Shown here piece after piece: positions 43,603 through 53,367 of a stretch of 64,000 nucleotides of DNA; position 1 is the stretch's first letter, and the number at the start of each line of letters is the position of its first letter. The stretch lies in the NCBI GenBank assembly GCA_026646655.1, contig JAPKHT010000010.1, positions 11,467 through 75,466 on the forward strand, read 5' to 3'. A program made the position numbers and the translations under genes. A model generated the notes under the pieces. It was not told the origin of the DNA. It did not search any database and saw nothing but the letters and a program-made list of their open reading frames with translations. Source of the DNA: JADLBR01 sp020847615. Its GTDB lineage: Bacteria > Verrucomicrobiota > Verrucomicrobiia > JADLBR01.

Positions 43603-46600
43603 ATGAGGGCGTGGCTCCTTGTGGCTTTGGCCGTGGCGGCCGCCGCGGTGGCGCTGGCCTATCTGGGCACCGACGACGCCTTCCGGGGGCTGTGGTTCCC
43701 GAAACTCGCGGAAGTGGCGGGGGTGGAGGCGAGCGCGGCGGAGGCGACGTGGGATCCGCTCTCCGGGTTCACGGCGAAGGGCGTGAGATTTTCTGGGAAA
43801 GGGGGCATCGCGGGTGAGATCGAGGAGATCCAGGCATCGTGGAATCCGGCGGAGATCTTCCGGGCGACGGTGGCGCTGAACTCGCTTTCGGTGACCGGGG
43901 CGCGGGTGGAGTGGCGCACCGGCAAGAGGGGCGGCGGGGGCGGAGGGGGCGACAAGGATGAGGCGGCGCGGAGGGGGGGGCCGACCGTGCTGGGCTTTGC
44001 GGTGGAGTGCGGGCCGGTGGCGCTGCGGCGGATCGAGGTGGTGGCCCGGGCACCGCGCGGGGGGCTGTGCATGACCAACCGGATCGAGTCGATCGAGCTG
44101 TCCGGGTGGCGCCCAGGGTCGGAGGTTCGCGCGAAGGCGCGGGTGGGCATGGCGGGCAGCCTGTGGGAGGGGCTGGAGCTGGAGGGCGGGCTACTCTCCT
44201 GCGACATGAAGCTGTCGCTGAACCCCAAGCTGGAGATCAATGGCGCGGAGGGGTGGGTGAGGTTCGGCGAGTGCCGGGGGCGGAGCGGCGAGATGCGGCT
44301 GGACGGGCTGGAGTTCGAGCAGACGATCCAGCTGACGCCGTATTGGCTGAGGAGCGCGGTGGCGACGGCCTCGATGAAGGGGCGTCCGCTGGGCCGGTGC
44401 GCGGCCAACGGGGCGGTGGACTTCAATCTCAAGACCTGCGACCTGGTCGTGCTGGTCGAGGGCATCGATCCGGAGCTGGTGAGCGCGGTGACGGCATCGC
44501 GCGGGCTCTGGATGACGAAGGGGACGATGCGGGTGACGGGTCAGTATCAGGTGCTGAAGGCGTCGCGGCGGATCCAGGGTGACGCGGAGATGAAGGGCGC
44601 GTGCTTTGACCGGAAGGCCGGGGCGTCGGCGTTTCCCCCGATCGAGGGGCGGTGCGCGTTTGCGGCGGAGCATTTTCCCGACGCACGGGAGCTCGTTTTG
44701 GAGCGGGCGCAGGTCTCACTGGTGGAGGGGGACAGCGTGGTGGCCGCGGCTGGACTCGATCGGCCGATGCGGCTCTCCTGGGGCAAGCAGGCGCAGCGGG
44801 GGGAGGCCGCGGAGCTGGCACTGCGCGTGCCGGAGACCGACTTGCGGCGGCTGGCGCACTTTGTGGAGGCGGCATGCGGTGCCCGTTTGCAGGGGGGGAT
44901 CGTGGGGGGGCGCGGGCGACTGGTGGCGATGCCGGGTGGGCGCGAGGTGCGGTGGGAGGGTTCGCTTGCGGCGCGGGATCTCGTGGGCGACTGGCGGGGG
45001 GAGTCCTTGGCGGGGATGGCGGTGAGCGCGGGGTCCTCCGGTCGCTGGATGGGCGAGGCGGTCCTGGAGGTGTCGAACGCCGCGGTGAGGGTGGAGGGGC
45101 CGCCGGAGAAAAGCGCGGTGATTTGGCTGTCGGGCGCGCGTTCGGGCAAGGGCGAGACGTGGAAGCTGGGCGGATCGCTGGGTAGAGATTGGCTGCGCGG
45201 CTGGGCCAACCCGAGGTTTGGCGTCACGGGGGGAAGCGTTGAAGGCAGCGCGGAGGTGGTGCGTTCGACGAATGGGACGGGCGCCGTAAAGTGGGTGGCC
45301 GCGGGCAAGGGACTGGCGGGCGAAGGGGGGCCGATCCGATTGGAGGATTTGGGCATCGAGGTGCGCGGCGAGGTCGCGATGGGGGCGGGTGAGGAGCGGG
45401 TGTGCCGGGCGAGCGTGGTTGTGCGTCCCGGGGGCGATGGCCCGCCCTGCGAGTTATTGGTTGAGGGGCCGTGGCGCGATGGGCTGGGGGGTGGCCGCAT
45501 CGAGGCGAGGCTCCGCGGCTGGGGGGAAGAGGGTCTCGCGCGCGTCTTGCGGCCCGGGCCGGCATCGAGGGTGTGCGCGGGAAAGGGCCTGGAGGGGCTG
45601 GTCGTGATCCAGAGGGTGCCCGGCAAGTGGGCGGTCGATGGGATGGTCGCTTTGCGCGAGACCGGGAGCGCGGGCGGAGCGCGCGGGAAGGACCCGGCGG
45701 TGGATCTGGTGCTCGCCCTCAAGGGCGGGGTGGGGAGCGGCCGTGTCGACATCGAGAGCGGCTCATTTTCCGCAGGGCGAGTGGGCGACTCGGAAAACCG
45801 GCTCGCCGTGTCGGGGGGATTCCGGACGGATGGCCAAGGGGTGGACCTGACGATCACCGCGCCCGTGTTTGATCCGAAACCGATCCTCCCATTGCTGGCG
45901 GCGTGGGGGGCCGAGTCGGATGGTGGTGTGGCGCGGGATGAGGGGCCGGGTGCGGCGCCCGCGGTGGGCGAGGTTCCCGGGCCCGATGGGGGACGACGCG
46001 ATGTGCCCGACGGACAGGTGGCCGGGGCTCAAGATGGCCGATTGGGCTTCGCGATCGAGCGCCTGCTGCTTTGCGACGTGGAGGCCAAGCTCACGGGGCA
46101 GATCGTGAAATCGGGATCGCGCTGGCGGGATGGGGTCGCGTCACTGATTTCGGGTTCCGGTCAATTGGTGTGCCGGATGGGGTGGCCCAAGCCCGGCGCG
46201 TGGGAGGCGGAGGCCAGGGCGGATGCATTTCCCGCGAAGGCCGCGGGGCCATTCGTGGCGGCCCCGTCCGATTTTCTCGATGGCGTCGTGAGCGGCGACG
46301 CGCGGCTTGCGGGTGGGGGGGGATGGCGCCCCGAGTCATTGCGCGGCGCGGGGCGGGTCTCGTGGTCCGGAGCCCGGGGCGAGCGGTTGCCCGCGATCCG
46401 GTCGTTCCTGAAGTCGGCGGCGAAGCGGGTCACGCCCGAATTGGCGGAGTGCCGGGTGTCCGGGCTTGCGGGGTCGTTCGAGGTGACCGGAGGCGACTGG
46501 CGGAGCCAGGATCTGCTGCTCTCTGGCGACCTGATGAAGCTCTGGTATTCGGGGGGCGTGGACCATCGCGGGCGAGTCGATGGCGAGGCTCGCTTTGCCG

Positions 46601-46863
46601 GAAAGACCGACATGATGCGGCGCGCGCGCGTGCGACTGGGCGACGTCGAGGTCGGCGGGTCAACGTTCGTTGCGTTTGGCCGACCCGATGGCGAGTTCAC
46701 CGTGCTGCCCGGGTCGCTGCCGGTGCGAGGCGACATGGGCGGGGAGCTCGAGGCGGACTGGGACGGGTGGCTGAAGTCGGTTGGGCTGGGCGCGTTCTCG
46801 GGCCTGATCGAGGGCCTGGGCGGCTCTCCGGGAAGAACGCGTGATGACGGGCGCGAGAAGTGA
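43603..46863 (+). CDS. Large AsmA/TamB-like envelope protein
   Basis: This is a 1086-residue protein with a single N-terminal membrane anchor (MRAWLLVALAVAAAAVALAYLG) and a long periplasmic beta-rich part. The N-terminal region (EATWDPLSGFTAKGVRFSG...IEEIQASWNPAEIF) and C-terminal GSFEVTGGDWRSQDLLLSGDLM have the alternating 'functional space' look of AsmA-like proteins that bridge the envelope and move phospholipids. A low-complexity Arg/Gly run (KRGGGGGGG) lies near residue 110. There is no catalytic motif. It is 34 bp after prs and 70 bp before argC. Confidence 0.72.
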   Translation: MRAWLLVALAVAAAAVALAYLGTDDAFRGLWFPKLAEVAGVEASAAEATWDPLSGFTAKGVRFSGKGGIAGEIEEIQASWNPAEIFRATVALNSLSVTGARVEWRTGKRGGGGGGGDKDEAARRGGPTVLGFAVECGPVALRRIEVVARAPRGGLCMTNRIESIELSGWRPGSEVRAKARVGMAGSLWEGLELEGGLLSCDMKLSLNPKLEINGAEGWVRFGECRGRSGEMRLDGLEFEQTIQLTPYWLRSAVATASMKGRPLGRCAANGAVDFNLKTCDLVVLVEGIDPELVSAVTASRGLWMTKGTMRVTGQYQVLKASRRIQGDAEMKGACFDRKAGASAFPPIEGRCAFAAEHFPDARELVLERAQVSLVEGDSVVAAAGLDRPMRLSWGKQAQRGEAAELALRVPETDLRRLAHFVEAACGARLQGGIVGGRGRLVAMPGGREVRWEGSLAARDLVGDWRGESLAGMAVSAGSSGRWMGEAVLEVSNAAVRVEGPPEKSAVIWLSGARSGKGETWKLGGSLGRDWLRGWANPRFGVTGGSVEGSAEVVRSTNGTGAVKWVAAGKGLAGEGGPIRLEDLGIEVRGEVAMGAGEERVCRASVVVRPGGDGPPCELLVEGPWRDGLGGGRIEARLRGWGEEGLARVLRPGPASRVCAGKGLEGLVVIQRVPGKWAVDGMVALRETGSAGGARGKDPAVDLVLALKGGVGSGRVDIESGSFSAGRVGDSENRLAVSGGFRTDGQGVDLTITAPVFDPKPILPLLAAWGAESDGGVARDEGPGAAPAVGEVPGPDGGRRDVPDGQVAGAQDGRLGFAIERLLLCDVEAKLTGQIVKSGSRWRDGVASLISGSGQLVCRMGWPKPGAWEAEARADAFPAKAAGPFVAAPSDFLDGVVSGDARLAGGGGWRPESLRGAGRVSWSGARGERLPAIRSFLKSAAKRVTPELAECRVSGLAGSFEVTGGDWRSQDLLLSGDLMKLWYSGGVDHRGRVDGEARFAGKTDMMRRARVRLGDVEVGGSTFVAFGRPDGEFTVLPGSLPVRGDMGGELEADWDGWLKSVGLGAFSGLIEGLGGSPGRTRDDGREK

Positions 46864-46933
46864 AAGGCGCGCGCCGCCGCGATTCGGATTTGACGGGCGG
46901 ATGATTCGGCCCAAGCATTGAAAGCCTCTGATC

Positions 46934-47974
46934 ATGTCATCTGGAAGACTCCGAGCGGCGGTGGTGGGTGCGTCGGGCTACACGGGCGAGAAACTACTGA
47001 AGATACTGGCGGGACATCCGCGGGTCGAGGTGGCGTTCGCGAGCTCGCGGCAGCACGCGGGCCGGTCGCTCTCGGACGTGTTTCCGGAGATCGCGCTGGG
47101 CGGTGCGCCGCTGTGTTTTGGCGAGCCGGATCCGGGGAAGATCTGCGCGGCGGCGGAGGTGGCATTTCTGGCGTTGCCGCACGGCGAGTCCGCGAAGATC
47201 GCGGCGCCGCTGCTCGCGTCGGGCCTTCGGGTGCTTGACCTGAGCGCGGACCTGCGGCTGAAGGACCGGGCGGTCTACCGCGAGTACTATGGCGTGGATG
47301 CGCCGGGCCAGGACCTGATTGACGCGGCGGTCTACGGGAGCCCGGAGACCAACCGGGGGGCGCTGGCCGGGGCGCGCCTGGTGGCGGTGCCGGGCTGCTA
47401 TCCGACATCGGTGTTGCTGGCGCTGGCGCCGGCGCTGGCTGGCGGGCTGGTGGACCCCGCGTCGGTCATCGTCTCTTCGGCGAGTTCACCCACGGGCGCC
47501 GGTCGGAAAGTCGAGGCGGCCTATCTGTTCGCGGAGTGCCACGAGAACATGCGCGCGTACGGGGTCGTGGGACACCGGCACACGCCGGAGATGGAGCAGG
47601 AACTCTCGCGCGTCGCGGGCGAGGGCGTGACGGTGCAGTTCGTGCCGCACCTCGTGCCGCTCAATGCCGGAATTCACACGACGGTGGTCGCCTCCTGCCG
47701 CGGCGCGATGCCCGGGCAGGCGGCGCTGGACGGGCTCTACCGGGATTACTATCGCGGGGCGCCGTTCGTGCGCGTGTGCGCGGGGCGCCTGCCGGAGGTG
47801 AGGCGCGTGGCGGGGACAAACGTCTGCGAGGTGGCCGCGCGGGCCGACGCGAGGACGGGTCGGCTGCTGTTTTTCTCCGCGGAGGACAATCTGGTGAAGG
47901 GGGCCGCCGGTCAGGCGGTGCAGTGTCTGAACATCATCATGGGCTGGAAGGAGGAGGAGGGGTTGGTTTTATGA
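46934..47974 (+). CDS. argC: N-acetyl-gamma-glutamyl-phosphate reductase
   Basis: This is a 346-residue protein. The NADP-binding start is AAVVGASGYTGEKLLKIL (about 8-25), the catalytic cysteine sits in VAVPGCYPT (about 152-158), and the active-site histidine lies in VGHRHTPEM (about 213-221). It performs the third step of arginine (ornithine) synthesis, reducing N-acetylglutamyl phosphate. The stop overlaps the argJ start as ATGA. Confidence 0.97.
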   Translation: MSSGRLRAAVVGASGYTGEKLLKILAGHPRVEVAFASSRQHAGRSLSDVFPEIALGGAPLCFGEPDPGKICAAAEVAFLALPHGESAKIAAPLLASGLRVLDLSADLRLKDRAVYREYYGVDAPGQDLIDAAVYGSPETNRGALAGARLVAVPGCYPTSVLLALAPALAGGLVDPASVIVSSASSPTGAGRKVEAAYLFAECHENMRAYGVVGHRHTPEMEQELSRVAGEGVTVQFVPHLVPLNAGIHTTVVASCRGAMPGQAALDGLYRDYYRGAPFVRVCAGRLPEVRRVAGTNVCEVAARADARTGRLLFFSAEDNLVKGAAGQAVQCLNIIMGWKEEEGLVL

Positions 47975-49185
47975 GAAAGACCGTTTTTCGGGTGGTGAAG
48001 GGGGGCGGGGTGACCTCGCCGAAGGGCTTCCGCGCCTCGGGTGTGCGGTGCGGGATCAAGCGGGCGCGGCGGCCGGATTTCGCGATGATCGCGAGCGACA
48101 CGACGGCGGTGGCGAGCGGCGTGTTCACCACGAACCAGATCAAGGCGGCGCCCGTCCGGGTGTCGATGGGCCACATCCGGGGGCAGAAGGCGCGGGCGAT
48201 CGTGGCCAACAGCGGCAATGCGAATGCCTGCACCGGGGTCGAGGGCATCGCGGATGCGAAGGAGACGGCGGCGCTGACGGCGCGGGTGCTGGGCTGTTCG
48301 GCATCGCAGTTGCTCGTGTGCTCGACGGGGCGCATCGGGCGGAGGCTGCCGATGGAGAAGATCCGCCAGGGGATACTGAAGGCGTTCCACGCGCTTTCCC
48401 GGTCGGGCGGCGCCCGCGCGGCGCGGGCGATCATGACGTCCGACACCGCGCGGAAGGAGATCGCGGTCAGTTTCCTGATCGGGGGCCGGCGCGTGACCAT
48501 CGGCGCGTGCGCGAAAGGGGCCGGGATGATCGACCCGAACATGGCGACCATGCTGTGTTTCGTGACGACCGATGCGGTGATCGACGCCAGGACGCTGAAC
48601 CGCTGCCTGCGCGAGGCGGTGGACGAGTCGTTTAACAGGATCACGGTCGATGGTGACATGAGCACCAATGACACCGTGCTGATGCTCGCAAACGGCGCGA
48701 GCGGGAATCCGCCCCTGCGCGGCTATCACCCGGAGCTGCCGCGGTTCCAGCAGGCCCTGAACCACGTGCTGAAGGACTTGGCGCGCAAGATCGTTTCGGA
48801 TGGCGAGGGGGTGACCCGCGTGGTCGAGGTGGCGGTCACGGGCGCGGCATCGCAGCTGGACGCGCGGCGCGCGGCCGTGGCGGTCGCGAAGTCCACGCTG
48901 GTCAAGACGGCGTGGGCCGGGGGCGACCCGAATTGGGGTCGGCTGATGGCGGCGCTGGGCTATTCGGGGGCCCGGGTGCGCGAGGAGCTGGTGGACATCT
49001 GTTTTGATGGGGTCTCTGCCGTGCGGGGGGGGCAGCTCGGGCGCTGTCCGGAGTCGCGGCTGAAGGCGAGCGTTAGCAAGCCGAGGTTCAAGGTGATGAT
49101 CAACCTGCACCTGGGCGAGGGCGAGCACACCGTCTACACGACCGACATGACCGTCGAGTACGTGCGCTTGAACATGAGCGAATAG
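47971..49185 (+). CDS. argJ: Bifunctional ornithine acetyltransferase/N-acetylglutamate synthase
   Basis: This is 404 residues from the ATG overlapping the argC stop. The autoproteolysis site is KGAGMIDPNMATMLCF, whose threonine becomes the nucleophile of the beta chain. FNRITVDGDMSTNDTV and GGDPNWGR are further signatures. It recycles the acetyl group from N-acetylornithine to glutamate, so this organism uses the cyclic arginine pathway. Together with argC it forms a minimal arg operon. Confidence 0.97.
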   Translation: MRKTVFRVVKGGGVTSPKGFRASGVRCGIKRARRPDFAMIASDTTAVASGVFTTNQIKAAPVRVSMGHIRGQKARAIVANSGNANACTGVEGIADAKETAALTARVLGCSASQLLVCSTGRIGRRLPMEKIRQGILKAFHALSRSGGARAARAIMTSDTARKEIAVSFLIGGRRVTIGACAKGAGMIDPNMATMLCFVTTDAVIDARTLNRCLREAVDESFNRITVDGDMSTNDTVLMLANGASGNPPLRGYHPELPRFQQALNHVLKDLARKIVSDGEGVTRVVEVAVTGAASQLDARRAAVAVAKSTLVKTAWAGGDPNWGRLMAALGYSGARVREELVDICFDGVSAVRGGQLGRCPESRLKASVSKPRFKVMINLHLGEGEHTVYTTDMTVEYVRLNMSE

Positions 49186-49203
49186 GTGGCGCGCGGGGTC
49201 CTG

Positions 49204-49224
49204 TTCGCCGGGCGCCGCGGCGAA
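49204..49224 (+). terminator. Candidate hairpin terminator after argJ
   Basis: TTCGCCG and CGGCGAA form a perfect 7-bp stem with a 7-base GC-rich loop, 19 bp past the argJ stop. There is no U-tract, so intrinsic termination is doubtful. Confidence 0.3.
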
Positions 49225-49292
49225 TCATGAGCGCAATTTTGCTCGCGGGGGCGCCCGCGCCTGTCTAATAATTAGCACCCATGGCGATGATC

Positions 49293-49306
49293 GGCTTGAG
49301 GGTTGC
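49293..49306 (+). promoter_or_regulatory. Candidate sigma-54 (-24/-12) promoter
   Basis: GGCTTGAGGGTTGC has GG and GC separated by exactly 10 bases, the sigma-54 pattern. It lies directly in front of an enhancer-binding protein gene. Transcription would start about 12 bp on, near 49318, i.e. after the ATG at 49313. The in-frame ATG at 49340 would then be the start. This is a motif match only. Confidence 0.25.
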
Positions 49307-49312
49307 ATAACT

Positions 49313-50749
49313 ATGACGGCGGTAATAGGCGCGGACAAGATGGCGGTATTGCAGCCGACGGCGGCGACGGTGCGGTTTCTCCGGGGGTTGTTGGCCGACG
49401 AGCGGGTGGAGGTGCTCGTGGAGGCGCAGGGGGATCGGCTGATGAAGTCCGTGGAGGAGTGGCGGCCGGATCTGGTCGTGCTGGAGCTTGGTCCGGACAC
49501 CAACGAGGGGCTGGTGTTATTGCAGGGCGTGCGGGAGTGGAACGCGCAGATGCCGGTGCTGGTTGTCGCGGAGACGAAGGACCCGGAGGTCACGATCGAG
49601 GTGATGAAGATGGGCGCATACGACATCATGCACGCGCCCTTCGACACGAACCAGGCCCGGTTCATCGTGAGGGACGCGCTCAACACGGTCAGGAGCATCA
49701 AGTCGTTCCGGGCGGGGGTGAACCCGAGCACGAGTTTCGTTCCCGAGACGATCGTGGGCAGCACCCCGGCGATGCAGGCGATTTTCAAACTGATAGGGCA
49801 GGTGGCGCCCACCAACGCGACGGTGCTGATCACGGGGGAGAGCGGGGTTGGCAAGGAACTGATCGCGCGGGCGATCTACCGGCACAGCCTGCGGAAGGGC
49901 CAGCCATTCATGGCGGTGAATTGCGCGGCGATCCCGGAGAGCCTGCTGGAGAGCGAGCTTTTTGGGCACGAGAAGGGTTCGTTCACGGGGGCGGCGGGGA
50001 CCCGGAAGGGGAAGTTCGAGTACTGTGACGAGGGTACGATCTTCCTGGACGAGGTGGGGGATCTGCCGGTGGGCACGCAGGCGAAGCTGCTGCGGGTGCT
50101 CCAGGATGGGGAGTTCACGAGGGTGGGGAGCAACGTGGCGATCCGGGTGAACGTGAGGGTGATCGCGGCGACGAACAAGGATCTGGAGGCGGAGATCGAG
50201 GCGAAGCGATTCCGCGAAGATCTCTTCTATCGGCTGAACGTGGTGCGGGTCGAGGTGCCCTCGCTGAGGGAGCGCAAGGAGGACGTGCCGGCGATCAGCC
50301 TGGCGATCCTGCGAAAGATCGCCGCGCAGGAGGACCTGGGGGTGGTATCGATCTCTCAGGAGGCGATGCAGATATTCCAGGGCTACTCGTGGCCGGGGAA
50401 CGTGCGCGAGTTGGAGAACTGCATACACCGGGCTGCGGTGCTGGCGTCCGGGGACGCGATACTGCCGCACCATCTGCCGCAGTCGATTTTGAGCGCCGGG
50501 CGCGGGGCGGTGCGTGGGGGGCGGCGCGGCGGGGGTTTCGAGGAGGCGATGGAGACGATATTGCGGCATGCGGCCGAGCACCCCGATCGTCCGATCCTTG
50601 ATCTCGTGGAGCACGAGTTGCTCTTGCGGGTCCTGCGGGAGACCAACGGCAATCAGGTGCAGGCATCGAGGCGGCTTGGGATGGCACGGGCGACGCTGCG
50701 CAAGCGAATCGATCAGCTCGGGCTGCACAAAGAGCTCGGGTATCGATAA
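49313..50749 (+). CDS. Sigma-54 activator with degenerate receiver domain
   Basis: This is a 478-residue protein; MAVLQPTAA at 49340 is an alternative start. The N-terminal ~125 residues look like a receiver, but the key residues are changed. The acidic pair is missing (AVLQP). The phospho-acceptor position is E58 in VVLELGPD. The late lysine is replaced (DIMHAPF). The AAA+ domain is normal: GESGVGKE Walker A, a GSFTGA contact loop, GTIFLDEVGDL, and a C-terminal Fis-type helix-turn-helix (GNQVQASRRLGMARATLRKRI). It should therefore act without phosphorylation, controlled by level or partner. No kinase gene is adjacent. It is followed 9 bp later by the HzsA-related gene. Confidence 0.9.
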   Translation: MTAVIGADKMAVLQPTAATVRFLRGLLADERVEVLVEAQGDRLMKSVEEWRPDLVVLELGPDTNEGLVLLQGVREWNAQMPVLVVAETKDPEVTIEVMKMGAYDIMHAPFDTNQARFIVRDALNTVRSIKSFRAGVNPSTSFVPETIVGSTPAMQAIFKLIGQVAPTNATVLITGESGVGKELIARAIYRHSLRKGQPFMAVNCAAIPESLLESELFGHEKGSFTGAAGTRKGKFEYCDEGTIFLDEVGDLPVGTQAKLLRVLQDGEFTRVGSNVAIRVNVRVIAATNKDLEAEIEAKRFREDLFYRLNVVRVEVPSLRERKEDVPAISLAILRKIAAQEDLGVVSISQEAMQIFQGYSWPGNVRELENCIHRAAVLASGDAILPHHLPQSILSAGRGAVRGGRRGGGFEEAMETILRHAAEHPDRPILDLVEHELLLRVLRETNGNQVQASRRLGMARATLRKRIDQLGLHKELGYR

Positions 50750-50758
50750 GGGGGGGCG

Positions 50759-53299
50759 GTGAGCTGGCGCATCCTTTGGGCGGTGTCCGTGGCGTGGGTG
50801 GCGGCGGTGTCGCGGCCGCATGGCGCGGCGCCGGCGGAGGTGCCGGCGGTGGCTGAAATCGAGATGGCGCGCTCGGCGGTGGGGGAAGCGATGGCGCGGG
50901 CGGGCGCGCGGGAGATCGTGTTCGCGATGCGGAAGCCGGTGGCCGATGGGCACTGGTACGCGAACTTCGGGTATTACGCGGAGTGCGAGAAGGGCGCTGG
51001 GGAGCGGGCGGCGCCGGGTCCCGAGGGCAAGGGCGTGGCCTATCGCGAGGGAGGGCGGCTGTGCAAGTGGGATGTCGCGAGCGGGCGGGTGACCGTGCTG
51101 CTGGATGATCCGCGGGGAGGCGTGCGCGATCCGTTCGTGGACCATGATGGGCGGACGATCCTGTTCTCGTACCGGGCCGGTGACAGGGAGCATTACCACC
51201 TGCACACGATCAACGCGGATGGCACTGGCCTCAGGCGGCTGACGGACGGGGATTACGACGACATCGAGCCCTGCCGCTTGCCGGATGGGGGGATCGTGTT
51301 CGTGTCGAGCCGCTGCAAGCGATGGGTCAATTGCTGGGCGACGCAGGTGGCCGTGCTGCATCGCTGCGGGCCGGATGGCGGGGGCGTGCGCCCGTTGTCT
51401 TCCAACAACGAGCACGACAACACGCCATGGGTGCTTCCGGACGGGCGGCTGATCTACACGCGATGGGAATACATCGATCGCTCGCAGGTGGACTATCATC
51501 ACCTGTGGACGACCAACCCGGATGGGACGGGGCAGATGGTGCACTTCGGCAACCAGCGTCCGGGGCTATTGATGATCGATGCCAAGCCGGTGCCCGGCTC
51601 GGAGAAGGTGGTGGCGATTTTTTCGCCGGGCCACGGGAGGCGGGATCACGCGGGGACCCTGGCGCTGGTGGACCCGAGGGCGGGCCCGGACGACGCGGCC
51701 AGGGCGCGGGTGTTGAACGGCGGGCAGGAGTTTCGCGATCCCTGGGCATTTGGGGAGGATCGCATCATCGCGGCGCGCGGCGCTGGGATCGTGGCGGTCG
51801 ACGGCGCCGGCAAGCCCGTGGAGATTTTCGCGCTGTCGCGGGAGGACCAGGAGGCGGGGTTCCTGCTGCATGAGCCCCGGCCCATACATCCCCGGCGGGC
51901 GGAGGGCAGGATCCCCGATCGGATCGAGCCCGGCAGCCCCGTCGGGCGACTGATCGTCGCGGACATATATCGCGGGCGGAACATGGAGGGTGTGGCCAGG
52001 GGCGAGATCAAGAGCTTGCTCGTGCTGGAGTCGTTGCCAAAACCAATCAATTACACGGGGGGCATGGAGCCGCTGACGTATGGGGGTTCCTTCACGCTGG
52101 AGAGGGTGCTGGGCACCGTGCCGGTCGAGGCGGACGGATCGGCGCACTTCGAGGCCCCTGCGCTGCGCAGCCTGATTCTGGTGGCGCTGGATAAGGACGG
52201 CCTGGCGGTGAAGCGGATGCAGAGTTTTCTGACCGTTCAGCCGGGCGAGACGACCTCGTGCGTGGGGTGCCACGAGCACCGCGCGCAGACCATCGCGCCG
52301 CGGGGCGGGCTGCTGGCGTTGGCCAGGCCCCCCGACAGGATCGAGCCCGAGCGCGGGTGCCCCGATGTCCTTGACTACCCGCGGGACATCCAGCCCGTGC
52401 TAGACCGGCTGTGCGCGGATTGCCACGGCTACGAGAAGACGGCGCGGGGCGGGCCCCGGGAGGGGGGTGTCATCCTGACGGGCGACAGGGGGCCGATGTT
52501 CTCCCATAGCTATTTCACCATGACGACGCGGGCGCTGTTCTCCGATGGACGCAACAGGCCGCAGAGCAACTATCGTCCGCGGGAGTTGGGATCGGGGGCG
52601 AGCAGGATACTCGGGATGATCGATGGCTCGCACCACGGGGCGAAGGCGAGTCCGGCGGAGGCGCAGAGGCTGCGGCTCTGGATCGACGCGGGCGCGCCCT
52701 ACATCGGAACCTACGCGGGCCTGGGCAGCGGGATGATCGGCGGATATGCCTTGAACAAGCCGACCCACACGGATTTCGAATGGCCAACCACGCGCGCGGC
52801 GGGGCAGGCCATCGGCGCGCGCTGCGCCTCCTGCCACGACCCCGGGGGCGCGATGTCGCTGCCGACGGCGCTATCCGACGAGAGGAAGATGTCCTTCTGG
52901 CGTTTCGAGCAGAAGGACCCCCGGCATCGGGGCAGCCGGCACATCGTTTTCAATCTCTCGCGTCCGGAAAGGTCCCTGATGCTGCTGGCGCCCCTGAGCA
53001 AGGAGGGGGGCGGGCTGGGGCTGTGCAGGGGTGCCGATGGCGCGCCCGCGTGGGTTTTCGCGGATCGGGGCGATGCGGATTACGCGAAACTCGAGGCGAT
53101 GATCACCGAGGGCAAACGCTATCTCGAGGGCATCAAGAGGTTCGACATGGCGGGGTTCAGGCCGAGGCCCGAATACCTCCGCGAGATGCGACGCTACGGG
53201 CTGCTGCCCGCCAACTTCGATGTGGCATCGGCGCCGGCGGACGGCTACGAGCTGGATCGCCGGTATTGGGAATCTCTATGGTACCGGCCATCGCGATGA
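50759..53299 (+). CDS. HzsA-related propeller protein with three c-type heme motifs
   Basis: This is a 846-residue protein from a GTG nine bases after the previous stop. A signal peptide (MSWRILWAVSVAWVAAVS) exports it. The first part is a TolB/WD40-like propeller (LHTINADGTGLRRLTDGDYDDIEP, LWTTNPDGTGQMVH). Three CxxCH heme sites follow: CVGCH 501-505, CADCH 552-556 and CASCH 689-693. Proteins of this make-up are annotated as related to the hydrazine synthase alpha subunit. Outside anammox bacteria they are widespread in PVC organisms and their reaction is unknown. The hemes imply a periplasmic redox role that depends on cytochrome c maturation. Confidence 0.88.
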   Translation: MSWRILWAVSVAWVAAVSRPHGAAPAEVPAVAEIEMARSAVGEAMARAGAREIVFAMRKPVADGHWYANFGYYAECEKGAGERAAPGPEGKGVAYREGGRLCKWDVASGRVTVLLDDPRGGVRDPFVDHDGRTILFSYRAGDREHYHLHTINADGTGLRRLTDGDYDDIEPCRLPDGGIVFVSSRCKRWVNCWATQVAVLHRCGPDGGGVRPLSSNNEHDNTPWVLPDGRLIYTRWEYIDRSQVDYHHLWTTNPDGTGQMVHFGNQRPGLLMIDAKPVPGSEKVVAIFSPGHGRRDHAGTLALVDPRAGPDDAARARVLNGGQEFRDPWAFGEDRIIAARGAGIVAVDGAGKPVEIFALSREDQEAGFLLHEPRPIHPRRAEGRIPDRIEPGSPVGRLIVADIYRGRNMEGVARGEIKSLLVLESLPKPINYTGGMEPLTYGGSFTLERVLGTVPVEADGSAHFEAPALRSLILVALDKDGLAVKRMQSFLTVQPGETTSCVGCHEHRAQTIAPRGGLLALARPPDRIEPERGCPDVLDYPRDIQPVLDRLCADCHGYEKTARGGPREGGVILTGDRGPMFSHSYFTMTTRALFSDGRNRPQSNYRPRELGSGASRILGMIDGSHHGAKASPAEAQRLRLWIDAGAPYIGTYAGLGSGMIGGYALNKPTHTDFEWPTTRAAGQAIGARCASCHDPGGAMSLPTALSDERKMSFWRFEQKDPRHRGSRHIVFNLSRPERSLMLLAPLSKEGGGLGLCRGADGAPAWVFADRGDADYAKLEAMITEGKRYLEGIKRFDMAGFRPRPEYLREMRRYGLLPANFDVASAPADGYELDRRYWESLWYRPSR

Positions 53300-53367
53300 G
53301 CGGGGGCGTTTTGGGTTTTGAGTTTTTTGGGGCGCGACCCTAGCTTTCCCGGCTAGCGGAAAGTTGG

